Source of the DNA: Bigelowiella natans CCMP2755 | Lineage: Eukaryota > Cercozoa > Chlorarachniophyceae | DNA: 32,500 nt | NCBI GenBank assembly: GCA_000320545.1 | Contig: ADNK01001159.1 | Span: 1-32,500 of the forward strand | Direction of reading: 5' to 3' | Shown here: piece after piece, positions 1 to 11,502 of the stretch | Layout: every line of letters begins with the position of its first letter | Position numbering within the stretch: position 1 is the first letter of the stretch | Translations under genes and position numbers: made by a program | Notes under the pieces: generated by a model | Databases searched by the model: none | What the model saw: the letters and a program-made list of their open reading frames with translations, nothing else | What the model was told of the DNA's origin: nothing

Positions 1-25
1 TAAGAAGTAAGAAGAGTAAGGTAAG

Positions 26-28
<3 letters not shown>

Positions 29-73
<45 letters not shown>
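29..73. repeat. (AG)n microsatellite
   Basis: About 22 uninterrupted AG units. It lies downstream of the last visible exon of the DUF726 gene, so it is probably inside the intron that runs off the left edge. Nothing else is recognisable in positions 1-224. Confidence 0.95.
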
Positions 74-77
<4 letters not shown>

Positions 78-224
78 ACTAAAAAACAAATAGCTGTATG
101 CATTAAATGCTCTAATTCCTCTCCTAACTACTCTTCTAACTTCATCAATGCATAAGTGATGATGTAAAAGAAACAAATAGGATATGCTGCTGCTGTTTAG
201 CTGCCGCGATTGTGTCGTGAACAC

Positions 225-410
225 CTTCCTTGAACTCTCGTTCTCAGTGCATCTGCCAGCAGCAATGCAGCCTGCAAAGTCAGTGAGTACAATGTAATCA
301 AACTAGCAGCAGCAGCAGCAGCAGCACTAAGACAGTAGCAGCATCTACACAACGCACCATAATCAACATCACAAGCCGCCTCTGCTTTCATCATCGTCAC
401 TCTCTCTACT

Positions 411-442
<32 letters not shown>

Positions 443-645
443 TCTAAGCAGCATCTTTGGTATTGTTAACGAAGTTCCTCCCTCTCCTCTCCTCTCTCTC
501 TCCTAACCTTATCTGCCCTGTTCAGTGCCACAGAGTAAGAGTTGTCGATCACGTCTGTGAGCTCCATCACGAGGAGAGGCGTCGCCATTGCTACTGCTAC
601 TGCGTGGAGGGCGCTCATGGCTATACCCTAATTATCATCATCATT

Positions 646-676
<31 letters not shown>

Positions 677-1090
677 CGTCTCTTATTTTCCATCAACCAT
701 CGCAACAAGCCATCTTCGTCCCTTGCAGGCCTACTTTTGTGATTCAGTCTACCTTTGAAATAGCATACTCCGATATTTTGTTTTTCATCATTGACGATAG
801 TGCATTTCCAAACTCCTAAAGAGAAACAACAACAACAACAACAACAGCAACAAGAAAGAGGAAGAATAAAGCAGTAGAGCTCGCATCAGAAGAAGCTCAA
901 AAGCAAGCGCAATTGCCCATTGCTTCGTTGTATGCTCTATGCAAAACTACAATAAAGCTGAGGGCTGCCGTTGAAGGGAAACAACAAAATACCCATTGCT
1001 CCATTTATTTTGTTCAAACGACGAGCCTAATTGGCTTTAAATTGAGTACTTGGAAATAAACTTACAGATGCTAATTTTATTACTACTATC

Positions 1091-1132
<42 letters not shown>

Positions 1133-2062
1133 TAAGCATATACCGCCTGGATGTGACTTTCCCACTTGAGTGCATACACTTCTTTGCCCCTTGCGAAGTT
1201 ATCTCCAAACCTGCAGCCCCAGATTTCCTTGAGTTCTTCATCTACCTTCTGCTCGTCAATGTGCCACCCCCCCACGCCAAGCACGATGGACATCGATCTG
1301 CCAAGTAGTACGCATGGATGATGGCCATGTTTGTTAGATCCACGCTGTTGTTTATCACCCTTTCTCCGAATCTGGCATGGCCTTTGGGGAGAGGGGCTTG
1401 AATTCGAATTCTTCAATATTGGCTATCCTTCGATCTACCTGGTATATTATTAATGGCTGATATCAGTGCTGATTGTGCATGACAATACCTCTAAATCCAT
1501 ATATAACTAGCTTACTCATCAGCTTTCAAATAAGCAGCAGCGTTGGCGTTCCAGAGCTATTATCGCTTTTGACCGACCTTATAACCAATCATTCTGGTTG
1601 CGTAGCCGCCAACCGCGACTCCAAAGAAGATGGCACCTCCGCTGGGTGGCGATGAAAGCACCTGTAGCTGCAATGGCAGTACCCCCCTGTATGATGGGAA
1701 TAAAGACGAAGAAGACGAAGAAAACGAAGAAGAGAAGAAGAAGAAGAAGAAGAAGAAGAAGAAAAGAGAACCGTCAAGTAGCAGCGTCAGTAAGAGTCAC
1801 CAAGAAGCAGCAATAGCCAGATATGTTAATATTAGTATCAGTATCGGTGGTGGTAGTAGTAGTAGTAGGTAGTAGTAGTAGTAGTAGTAGTTGTACCCCA
1901 ACAGCAACAAGACCAGCTCCAACGAGGGGTGCTGCCAATCCAGCCGTGAATGCGGTAACTATCCCCCCCCCAATAGCGACCAGTCCGATCTTGCCCCATC
2001 GCCATTTCCAGCCCTACGACCGAAAACGAGTAGTATGCGTCTCATCATTCACAACCTACTAT

Positions 2063-2098
<36 letters not shown>

Positions 2099-3054
2099 TA
2101 CCAGCATTTCATTACCAGCTTCTTGTCCCCCCCCCCTCCCCCTTCCCCCCCTCTTTCTCTCTTTCTCTCTCCATCTGTTGCATGCCTTTGTTGTGCAGCA
2201 AAATGCTGGGATGCTGCCATCTATTACTACCTCTGCGTGCTTCTCTTTCGCATCTTGAGCTGCCCGCACGGTGACACGCAATGCCTGTTTCACACACGTA
2301 ATCAGAATGTAGTCCTTCGATACTGTCCCCCCTTTCCGGTGCTCTACTTCACTTCCTTCAACCCCACACCGGGAAATGGCGGGAGATTAATCGGATATGT
2401 GCAACTGCCAATTAGTGCTATCACCACAACTACGGTATCCTCTAAAGCCTCATCATCAACGTCTTTATTATCACCATCATCACCATCGCAATCATCACCA
2501 TCACAATCATCGTCATCATCATTGGACTGGTGATAACTCTTTCACGATACCTCACAGTAAATGTCCTCATATCTGCAGAAAAGGTCCAGTGGGATGTCTG
2601 AGTAGTCGTCGTTGCACGCACTGTTGTTACTATTGTTTACTACTACAACAATAACAACAACTACTACTACTTCGCAATAATGATCGATGAAGCGACAGTT
2701 CACCCCATGCGGTGGCATGACGATGACGTCAGGGAGGGGGAGGAGGAGGAGGAGGAGGAGGAGGAGGAGGAGGAGGAGGAGGAAGAGGAAGAGAAGGAGA
2801 TTTGGCTTGATGTAAAATAATAATAATAATAGTAAGGCGGACATCTACAATAGCCATCAGATATTCAAATCTTGGCCATTTCACAGATTCCTGCTCTCTT
2901 CCAAGGTGGAAACGCTATGTAATCACAACTTATATGTATTTGTCTTCTTCTTCATAAAATCATCATCTCCTCCTCCTCCCCTCTCTCCACAACCAAGTGC
3001 AGCACAGAGCTCCCTCAGAAGTTGCCTTGTTCGTGCATCGTAGTACCCCATACA
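225..3054 (-). CDS. TMCO4/DUF726-family membrane-associated alpha/beta hydrolase, partial (3' part beyond left edge)
   Basis: Ten exons on the minus strand splice with GT-AG borders and continuous phase: 2994-3054, 2551-2597, 2231-2284, 1897-2013, 1578-1686 (see separate entry), 1359-1438, 1144-1297, 753-815, 508-627, 225-271. A further exon may sit between 2231 and 2013. Seen: an N-terminal GYYDARTRQLL segment, a Gly-rich stretch GLAAPLVGAGL after a WKWRWGK stretch, the family signature IEEFEF, then LGVGGW, a KWES segment, GNAL and DVIDN. This is the order recalled for DUF726 proteins (human TMCO4, yeast YFL034W). The serine-hydrolase elbow (GxSxG) is expected immediately after the last visible exon and lies outside the window, so catalytic competence cannot be judged. 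Inferred: Gly-rich membrane-inserting hairpins followed by a hydrolase domain; the substrate is unknown. The 5' end is unresolved. Introns carry CAT, TA, AAG, GTA, CTA and GAG runs. Confidence 0.85.
411..442. repeat. (CAT)n microsatellite, intronic
   Basis: Near-perfect CAT/ATC triplets in the DUF726 intron between exons 508-627 and 225-271. A second run of the same motif lies in the next intron upstream. Confidence 0.95.
632..676. repeat. (CAT)n microsatellite, intronic
   Basis: CAT triplets with one interruption, ending about 5 nt before the acceptor of exon 508-627 when read on the minus strand. The repeat therefore occupies the place of the polypyrimidine tract. Confidence 0.95.
1094..1129. 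repeat. (TA)n microsatellite, intronic
   Basis: Perfect TA run of about 18 units inside the DUF726 intron, shortly after the donor of exon 1144-1297. Confidence 0.95.
1578..1686 (-). CDS. DUF726 exon with frame break: 25-nt mini-intron or 1-nt indel
   Basis: Part of the DUF726 gene. Read from 1686 the frame gives GGTAIAATGAF; the end of the same block gives GAIFFGVAVGGYATRMIGYK in another frame. Both halves fit the family's Gly-rich membrane segment leading to the GYK motif. Two explanations restore the frame. One is a GT-AG intron of only 25 nt at 1637-1661, giving exons 1662-1686 and 1578-1636. The other is one extra G in the GGG at 1644-1646 (a real frameshift or an assembly error). The sequence alone does not decide. 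Entry and exit phases match the neighbouring exons in both cases. Confidence 0.7.
1732..1763. repeat. (AAG)n microsatellite, intronic
   Basis: On the minus strand this is a CTT pyrimidine tract about 45 nt before the acceptor of exon 1578-1686, so it may also work as polypyrimidine sequence. Confidence 0.95.
1850..1892. repeat. (GTA)n microsatellite, intronic
   Basis: GTA/TAC triplets directly after the donor of DUF726 exon 1897-2013 on the minus strand. Confidence 0.9.
2056..2092. repeat. (CTA)n microsatellite, intronic
   Basis: CTA triplets with one CTT interruption, in the DUF726 intron or introns between exons 2231-2284 and 1897-2013. Confidence 0.95.
2738..2784. repeat. (GAG)n microsatellite, intronic
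   Basis: About 15 GAG units in the DUF726 intron between exons 2994-3054 and 2551-2597. Confidence 0.95.
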
Positions 3055-3517
3055 CTGTAAGCACCACAGAAGACAATCAACCCAATTGTAATGCGGTCTC
3101 CTACTACTTGCAGTTGAGTCGATTCTTCCTTTCACTAGTCTAGAATTGTTAGTAGTAAGAGAACTTGTATTGAGTGATGCAGTAGCAACAAAGGCTGGCG
3201 GACTCTTTCTGTAGACACATCCTCTCCAGCTGCCATTCTTTTACTACTCCTCGCCCCTCCCTTGCTCTTGGTGCTGCGGTCAGGTATGTCCTCTTCCTTT
3301 TCTCCCCCCCCCCCCTTCGTTCCAAAGGAAGGCTGCTGTTTGCTCTTTTCCCTGCTGCCAAAACTGAAAAATCCCCCTCCCCCGCCTTCCTGCTTTTTCT
3401 TCTTCTTCCTTTCTTCACTCTTCCTCGGGCCTTTTCCACCCAAATTCTTAGGAATGGATTTCAAAAAAGGCTACCAAACGATACAAGGAGGAAGCCGATT
3501 GAGTTGTTTCAAGACAA

Positions 3518-3520
<3 letters not shown>

Positions 3521-3552
<32 letters not shown>
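3521..3552. repeat. (CA)n microsatellite
   Basis: Perfect CA run. The surrounding 3.1-3.7 kb is low-complexity (purine-rich, poly-C, CTA/CAA triplets). I could not assign a coding exon in it with confidence. Confidence 0.95.
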
Positions 3553-3554
<2 letters not shown>

Positions 3555-3755
3555 GCACACAGGGAGGGGGGAAGACAGAGAGAGGTATGTGAGAGTAAAG
3601 AAGGAAAAATGGAAAAAAGTAAGAGAAAGAGAAGATAATATTTTGTTTCTAGAGTAATCGCCTACTACAACAACTACTACTACAACAACTACTACAACTA
3701 CTACTACTACTACTACAACGTAGCCCCACGACTACCCCCTGCTGACTCACCCACC

Positions 3756-3832
3756 ATGGGAGATATTTTCTGCTTGATTAAGGGAAGCATACTTAACAAT
3801 TCGTCCCCGCTCAACTCCAAAGCTGATGCCAT
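3756..3832 (-). CDS. Possible 5' exon (first exon candidate) upstream of the DUF726 gene
   Basis: Reading the minus strand from an ATG at 3832 gives MASALELSGDELLSMLP and about ten more residues, amphipathic and free of low complexity. It runs up to a consensus donor GTGAGT just past 3756. It could be the first coding exon of the DUF726 gene, whose earliest assigned exon begins at 3054. No phase-compatible connecting exon was found and I do not recognise the peptide. An acceptor-like TTCTTAG precedes it, so it could also be internal. Confidence 0.3.
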
Positions 3833-4586
3833 GATTTCTAAGAACCCTAGGTGATAGGAGTGGTGCAGGGAATGAGGAGGAGGAGGAGGAGGAGGTGACT
3901 CCGTGCTGCTCATATTTCTTTGAATAGTCTGTAATATACTTTTACTTAAATATTGAAACCATCATTTTCGCTTAAAAGTGAACTAGAAATGATACTGAGA
4001 GTAGTGTTTTTAGGGAAGAATCGTCGTTTACTCCTTCTCATTTGTTTGTTTTCACACACTTCTTCTAGCACACGCCTCTCACTACCCTTGTTCCATTCGA
4101 AATCATCATCTTTGGCGTCATCACCCGATAAATCTCTGATGATGTGATTACTACTTAGACCCAACATTGTCGCGGAGACAGACAACGCTCAGCTCTCAAT
4201 CGTAGTAGTCGAAATAACAACAATTAGGAGCACACATAAACACACACGCACACACACACAAACACAAACACAAACATTAACAAGCCATAGCTGATTGTTC
4301 GCAAAATCTTAAAAATGGGCGAAAATGTCATAAAATGATGATGTGCGCGACCTAATAAGACAAGCGGCTGCAGCTAGAGTTGCCCTTCGATACTTTTTCT
4401 CAATCTTCTTCACATCCACACATTCATCCACCTCGAAGCAGGGGAAAAGGAAACCGGGTAGGAATTTTAGAGTAGTATCTTAGCTATTTTGCAGAATTAT
4501 TAAAAAAATCCTTATAATACACTGCTGGGTAGCAAAAATTCAGCATCATTTGACTGAGAAGAACTTACTGCTACACTACCACCTAC

Positions 4587-4733
4587 CTTTTTTGGATCAA
4601 CATCCAAGAATTCGTAGCCATGCACCATGTGTCGCTTTTTAGGGGGTAGAGGAGGACCTAGTCCTTCCTCTTGTTGATACTTAGATTCCTGCATCTTCAC
4701 CTCATCATTGTGGTGGGCTCCTCTGGGTTGATT
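4587..4733 (-). CDS. Candidate exon of an unidentified gene
   Basis: A 49-codon open block on the minus strand lies between a good acceptor (TTCGCAG) and a good donor (GTAGGT). It encodes a polar peptide containing GLGPPLPPKK and HGYEFLDVDPKK. It could belong to the 5' part of the DUF726 gene or to a separate gene. Other open blocks on the minus strand at 5404-5561 (contains GTPLLPGW) and 5874-6173 might join it, but I could not find a phase-consistent chain and do not recognise a family. Confidence 0.35.
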
Positions 4734-5318
4734 CTGCGAACATAAAGACCGATTTAAGCATATGAGGGATGAGCGAAAGCCTTTATTTTCGTGCTTCTTC
4801 TCCCCCTCCGCCTTGTTCATTTTCTGTAGTCCGGCCTCGCTTTCCCCATTTTCTATCCAACACGCTACAAATACCGGCTTCGGAGGTGATGGATACAACG
4901 TTTTCAGCTCAGCTCCAACCACTGGCATGTTCTTCTTCCTTTTCTCGATTCCAGCTTCCATTTTGCCGCCTTAGTTTGCAAACAATGATTTGCTCTGGCA
5001 GTTGATGTTTCTCGGTATTGTTGTCGTCGTCGTCGTCGTTATTGTTGTTGTTGCTGTTGCTGTTGTGTTCGTCATGAGATCATGAGTGAAATAGTTTTAG
5101 TACCTTTGGTTGGGGACCATCCTGCCTGATGACGGATCCAGTCATCACTTCCTCTAATGTTTGTTCAATGATGATGGTGGTGGTAGGGATAATAATAATA
5201 ATGAGGAGAAGGAGGAGGATCAAAGCTCGAACAACTTTTGTTATACTTACTAATCTTTGCAGGAGGGAGGAGATCGAAGGAGCAAGAGGGAATGCGGGAA
5301 AGAGAAGGCGAGCGAGCG

Positions 5319-5321
<3 letters not shown>

Positions 5322-5356
<35 letters not shown>
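5322..5356. repeat. (GA)n microsatellite
   Basis: Perfect GA run following a short GAGC tandem, in the unassigned 4.7-6.2 kb stretch. Confidence 0.95.
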
Positions 5357-5358
<2 letters not shown>

Positions 5359-6173
5359 ATGGAGTTCGCTTTGCACCTTTCCAAAACTATTAACGTCCAT
5401 CCAGGTAGTAGAGGAGTTCCTTTGCTGTAATCAAGTCTCTTCATCGATTCCATACTCCCTTCTGGATGCTGCATCTGGTGGTATGATCGGGCCTTTCCGA
5501 AAGGACCATTCACAACGTATTGCTCCGCTTTACCTGTGCTCAAATTTGTATTAGTGACCATCTCAAAGGGGGTGGCCTTGTAACTAGAAGAATATCACCT
5601 GCAACAGAGGAGCGAACTGCAAAGGTATGGGCAGTATTCAATCCAAATCTCAAGACATACTCGCCCTTTCAAAATAATTTAAAGTTATTGAAATCGATTA
5701 TATCCAAGGTTGAAGTACCTTCGGGGTTTTGAGCCAGGAAGGTTGGTGATCTTCGCAAATAGCTTTGAATTCCGTGCCAAATTTTAGATGCCCAACACTA
5801 AGTCAAAGTCAAAGTTTGATAACAAGTTTTGTCAATGCATAAAAGTTCCCCATAGTGAACGAAATGTCTTTTGTTACATTTTATCAGCATCTTCCGGCTT
5901 TTCTTTAACGACTGCACCGGTAACCCAGATGACACACCATGTTTCCCACTCTACGTCTTGGCCTCCCCCCAGCTTGTCCATGGAATTTTTTTGTTCCATG
6001 GTGACTAGGCCATGTGCACTGTTTTGGATTTCGACCAAACGGGGTTTTACGACGAAAGCGACAAATACATTCTTTGTCGCACGAGGAGAACGTGCGATCT
6101 CATTGATGAAAACTGATGAAAACAAAAGGGTTTTGAGGTGATCGGAGATGATCATCAATCTGATCCTTTCCAC

Positions 6174-7115
6174 CGCTCCTACTGAATCGCTTCATCCATG
6201 CATTCATTCATTCATTCAGCATCGTCATGCATGTTTTGTTTGGGAGGACATGGATGACTAGATGAGATAGCATGTCCAGTGATCCTTTCGAATCAGCATT
6301 GAAAACACCACTTTCATTCATTTGTTCACTCACTTGAGGCCAGAGGCCAGTGTCCCACGGAATCACTTCATTCATTCATTTGTTCACGCGCGCACAGGTG
6401 TTCAAGTCCAGCTACTCTCCGTAGGCGACGTGCGTGGACTCACCACTGCATCAACAACTGCTCGTCCATTTGTTGTGAATCACAGAATGCAAATGAAAGT
6501 GAACGAAGCAATGCGGTCGCGAGGCTTGCTCTGGTGCTGCTCGCAATGCGATGCATGGTCCAGTGGTCTGCGACTAGCTTGGGCCACGTAGGTGTGGCAC
6601 GTGCGCCATGCGAAGCTGGTCAGTGATCTGTCTGGCTGCATCAAGATGTGGACATTGTCTGAACACATGTCAGTGTGCTGCAGATGCACGCTAGCACGCT
6701 GGGACGTTGTGCCCAAGCGTTGGCCATGATGTGTAGTCAGCGAGCATTGATTGCACATCAAATGTGTCGCAAGGGAATTGCTTGCAGGTGGCCAATTTCC
6801 ACCATGCTGACCAGCACCGCGAATTGATGATCATCATGCTCTAGTGCTGTGCGAGGGCCATGCACACCATGCATGGCAATTGAAATGATGTCAGTGTATT
6901 CAGTAGTTCAACAGACACTATGCACATAAACATGTAATTCTGTCACGTCAGCCGGCTGCATGTTAGCAGATTTAACTCATCTGTCATCATTGAAAACCAT
7001 GTCTGATAGGATGTCTGAATAACGCAGGTCTACTCTGTATCGCGTTCACTGCAAAGAACGTGACTTAATTGTCTGGAAGCTGACTTCTATTACACTCCTG
7101 GATGTTTCGGTGACT
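6174..7115. other. Intergenic stretch downstream of USP39, CATG/TGCA-rich
   Basis: No supported gene. It contains ATTC/TTCA tandem patches (6200-6220, 6370-6380) and many CATG and TGCA palindromes. Its texture differs from the AT-rich gene flanks and resembles the 12.2-13.9 kb, 16.4-16.7 kb and 21.9-22.4 kb stretches. Short open frames here have no recognisable content. It may be an old repeat, but no terminal repeats are visible. Confidence 0.4.
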
Positions 7116-8031
7116 TCATGAATCCTCTTCCATTTTTTCTTTCTTGACCTTAACGTCAGATGCAGAGCCGTTTGCAGCCGCACCATCTCCAGATCCAGCA
7201 CCGGATTCATTGGGGACAAAATTTGCTCCATCCAGGGACGGGTCAATCTCCTCTCTCTTTACCTATTGTAAAGTATTACGCTTTGGTAAATGCGAAATCA
7301 TAAAATTACATGTTTTGCGTACCAGTGCGCCAGGTGGCTGAAGTTCGTATATTTGAATGTAGCACTCAGAAAGAGCAACCTAAAGCAGAATCATGGGATC
7401 TGAATATTTGCCAAATATTCATTCGAATGGACCATTTTCCTACCTGCTGTGCCATCGTTTCGGAAGTATTTATGTGTAAATCCTCAAACTCAAACCATTG
7501 CTTCATTCCTCTGTGCATGACATGCGCCTTGTACGTACCATCCTGTGGCGAGAAAGAGCATGAATCATCGTTTGATGGCATTTGTGTGGCTAATGTACAT
7601 AGACCACCTTAGCCGTTCCAACGTGACAAATGTTCGCGATTAGATCGTATCTGGTGGCCCGATTCTTCTCTAGTTTGTCATGATGCTCGTTGATCTTGTC
7701 AATCAAATCGCCACGAGAAAGGCAGCCTGTCTTGTCTATTTTGTTCTTCGCCATTATTGCCTGTAATTCCCTGATGCTGGGAGAAGGATAATGTGACGAT
7801 TGTCCTTAGTTTCTTTTGTCGAGGAAGAAATTGATTCGAATTTTGTAGTCTGAGTGCAGCACAAAGTAGTAAGTACCTTTTGGATTTCATGTCGTCCTCA
7901 CTTGGCCGTTCGGGGAACGCAACGTAAGGGCTCATATCAAGGTTATAAAGCGGAAAGTTTACCAGAGTTGGGTTTTTTTCCTGGATTATTGATGTGGTAA
8001 CACAATAGCACGACGCACAAAAATTAGATGC

Positions 8032-8086
<55 letters not shown>

Positions 8087-8264
8087 TGTGTGTGTGTGTG
8101 TGTGTGTAAGTGTACTTTTATATAAATTTGAATACATGCTATATCCCTTCTTCTTCCTAATTTTTCCCAACCTCTCACCAAATATACAATACCTTGAACC
8201 AGTTGTTGGAAGTGAACCGCTTGTAGTGTATAATGAGATATCGAGGCAACTTTGATAGCTGGAT

Positions 8265-8345
<81 letters not shown>

Positions 8346-10033
8346 GGGGGATGGGGAGGAAACTAGTCGGCAGAACGCACCTGGAATCTTCGTTTTTCCC
8401 CTGATCTGAGTGTTTCAGATGTTACACCATCGAACTTAGCGAGTAGGTCAAAGAGGGGCACCTAAAATGAAGAACAACAATTATGCTGACCGCCACGTAA
8501 ATCTGCCTGGTACGATATATTCATAATATCTAGGTAGTAATAATGCCTGGGGAATGAAGTTGGTGTCTTGGTTGTCCTTGAATAGTGGAGATCGGGGGAG
8601 CTCCAAGGAAAGATATATAAACTTCTTGTGTGTTATTTTGCTTTCGATCTGTTCCTTGATTTCAATCTGATGTGAATGCGATAATATTCTTTACGATGCT
8701 GCCACTGGAAACTATGATGAAGATGATGATGATAATGATAATGTTTTCAACTCTACACGCTGGATTTATCGTTACCTGTCCGGGAGCAATTTTCCTCGTC
8801 TCTTTCTTGACTACGGTGTCAGTCATCATCTTTGTTGTAGGTGTGTGTTATTATAATTAGTGGCGCCATTTAAACAATGGTAGCATAATGGGAACCAGCA
8901 TTATTGTATTACCTTCACTTGGCCTTGAAATGCTTGTGTGATAATGGAGGATTTGCGCTTCTTGTTTCCTCCCAAGCTTAAATGAGATGTATTGAGAAAC
9001 CTGCAGGAATTATCATCATACACAATTTTAAGATATAAGCAATTCGAGAATTTGGAGTAGGACCAGAAAATGGCAATTATGTGGTGGTAATACCAGGCGA
9101 GGAATTCGATAGGATCCGAGTGTTTCCCGATTGTGAATCGTTTTCTATCCATGAAGATTTAGTTATTATTTGTGCTTCTTAGCAGTATATCCTTCAGTGA
9201 AAGATGCGCGTTATCATGATCTTCATATTTCATCAATGCCGTCATTGCGAACGCCATTAATACCATTACTCGTCATCATAAATTATCATTTCATACGTTC
9301 ATCCCATAACATAGTTTAGACCAGATATATATGATTTACCTGCTCGCGTGCATAACAGCTTGAAGAACTTCGTGGGGAGAAACATGCCCTGAATGCACAA
9401 TGCCCGGTGATCATCAAAAGCATTATCAAGTAGAAGATAACCCAACCCCCCCCGCCGTCCCATTTCTCAGTGATTAGTTCTGGAAACCAAGGTCTTTTCA
9501 TGAAAAAAGAGACTCCGGCCAGATTAAAAAAAATCAATTCTCATATCTTAACTCTAGTTATGAAACTAGATTCTTATCTTTCTGAAACCTACCCTTGAAT
9601 CCTTTGGGATTCCAAAACTTTCGCATGAATTCGCCGAATTTCAATACGAGTTGCGGGTGGCACACTTGCGGTTGTCTGATTAACCAAATCGCAGTTTTTG
9701 ATTTATAATTTCTACAGGAGAAAGAATGATATCTATAGACTAACACGTACAAGTATTGGAAGGCTATATATCTGTATTTTACGTATTCCATCCCATCAAA
9801 ACGGTATGGCAGCTTCGAACTAGTTTCCCCCTACTGTTTCCCTAACTAGGGACTCACTTTCTTTCAGCTTCGTGAACAAGTTTTGTATATTTATCTTCGA
9901 ACAGAAAGTAGTCACGTAGCATCGGAACATGGCACAGAGCTTGCGCCGAGACCTACAAAGTACCGCACAAATCTCCTCAAGTTCTTACACACAAGAAAGC
10001 ACACACACACACACACACACATACACAAACGGG

Positions 10034-10064
<31 letters not shown>

Positions 10065-11131
10065 ATATATATTATGTATGTATATATAAATATATATGTA
10101 CATATTTAATATTATTAACACAAAGGCAAAATCATATTAGATTCTCTGCTTTGGATGTAATAATAAAATTGTTCTTACGTTGAACCATTCGGTGAACTTA
10201 ATGTTGTTGATTCCCATAAAACCTGTATGTTAAGCAACCATACAATATTTGAATAAATAAAGAGGACTTATTGGAAATTCGTTGAAGAATACGCTACCAA
10301 TTAAGTAATCAGTGCCATCTAGAGCATGGTAGTACTCCCCTTCTTTGTCGAAACGCTTAATTTCCTGAAAAATAGAATAAATCATCTCAAACATTGATAG
10401 CACATTATCATCGTTATTGCAAGTGCAACCACCTTTTTCATGAAGGTCGGTCGTAGATTATAAGTAATATCTTCTAGAGAAGTCTCGTGAACCTAAAACA
10501 TGGGCAACGAAGAAGCACACAGTTATTATTTAACAGTTGGCTCAGCATTTTCTGATCCAAAGCAGTAACCTGGTAGTTGTCCGGCAGACAGTATATTTTT
10601 TCCGTCGTGAGATTGATAAACATATGATGGCCCACTTCTAAAGCATGCAAATAGGCGTGTGTCCCCTTTCCGCGACCTTGAATGGATTTCCAACCAGTCA
10701 CACAACGAAGTGGTATGGCAGTATTAAAACAAATCTTTGGCTTGCGCTACCTTGGAAATATTGTCCGCACACCAGGCAGGCGTAAACATTAAAGTTGTTC
10801 AAGGACACAGAGCACACCTTCTCGAAGTCAAAATCCAAGACCTGCTCGCGAATACAAATCCGATTTTTTTTCGTTAAATTCTCACCCGAGATGTTGAAGC
10901 CAAAAAAAAATGAAGGACCTTGCGATTGATCGTATCAAGATAAGGGCACATGAAGCCTATCTTTGGAGCCCCCCGTTGAGGTACCCGCGCCTTTTCCTTC
11001 TTGATGTTTTCATCAGTACGCGGTAATGAAGCTGCCAGTTTAGCCTCAGGCACATCCTCAACCTTAACCTTAACCTTGCGCTCCTTATTCTCGCTATCCT
11101 CCCTGGGTCTCTTGTTGGTACTGGTGCTCAT
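7116..11131 (-). CDS. USP39: USP39/Sad1 family: spliceosomal ubiquitin-hydrolase-like protein, 20 exons, 612 aa
   Basis: USP39/Sad1 is a catalytically inactive USP required for tri-snRNP function in pre-mRNA splicing. Exons on the minus strand: 10919-11131, 10751-10841, 10570-10676, 10433-10492, 10298-10364, 10179-10222, 9858-9952, 9593-9675, 9340-9388, 9094-9144, 8913-9000, 8776-8829, 8547-8666, 8381-8461, 8193-8258, 7877-7980, 7608-7770, 7444-7542, 7323-7379, 7116-7262. All phases join. Seen: a Lys/Glu-rich N-terminus, then ZnF-UBP (CPYLDTINR near residue 62, YACLVCGQYFQGRGKGTHAY, YCLPDNY). The USP fold follows (GINNIK, VPMLRDYF, FGEFMRKFWNP, DPIEFLAWFLN, FQGQVK, LAKFDG, YLIIHYKRFT, EKNPTLVNFP, YDLIANICH, LSECYIQIYE). 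The family's catalytic Cys position carries no Cys (IKFTEWFN), as expected for USP39. The tail has a Gly/Ala-rich stretch and ends KMEEDS. Introns contain TA, TG, CA and GA runs. Confidence 0.95.
8033..8107. repeat. (TA)n-(TG)n compound microsatellite, intronic
   Basis: TA run 8033-8083 followed by TG run 8086-8107, within the USP39 intron between exons 8193-8258 and 7877-7980. Confidence 0.95.
8266..8342. repeat. (CA)n-(GA)n compound microsatellite, intronic
   Basis: CA run 8266-8301 joined to GA run 8304-8342. On the minus strand it ends about 7 nt before the acceptor of USP39 exon 8193-8258, so the repeat forms most of the intron's 3' end. Confidence 0.95.
10000..10072. repeat. (CA)n and (TA)n microsatellites, intronic
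   Basis: CA run 10000-10020 and TA run from 10033, in the USP39 intron between exons 10179-10222 and 9858-9952. Confidence 0.95.
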
Positions 11132-11502
11132 ATTAAAATGACGTAGAATCGGTCCTACAATGCTCCGTCAAGTAATAAGATTTGGGTTGTTCCTTTGTTC
11201 CGTGTACGTAGGTCTAAGGCGCAGCGACTCCTCACTAGCAGACCTCCTCGTTCCTTGCGCACTTGAAATAATGTAATCACGAGTGAACTCGGAATCCTGA
11301 ACAAGATGTGGAAAAGGGATCCTTTTTCTTATTGGCGACAACGAAATAAGTAGAAAACACATGAATATGAAGACTATTGGCTGCGATGATGAGCTGGATT
11401 ATGATTTAGGGTATTCTCTGGATGAATTCGTTCCAGTGGAGATCCGCTTGAGGAGGAGGACAACGAAGAGGTGGGGGGTTGGAGGAGCTCTCGTTCGCAG
11501 GC
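11132..11502. promoter_or_regulatory. Bidirectional intergenic region USP39/POLR3K
   Basis: A 371-bp gap between the divergent start codons of USP39 (minus) and POLR3K (plus) must hold both 5' ends. No TATA box or other element is clear. If POLR3K starts further upstream (an open frame begins with ATG at 11362), the gap is shorter. Confidence 0.5.
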
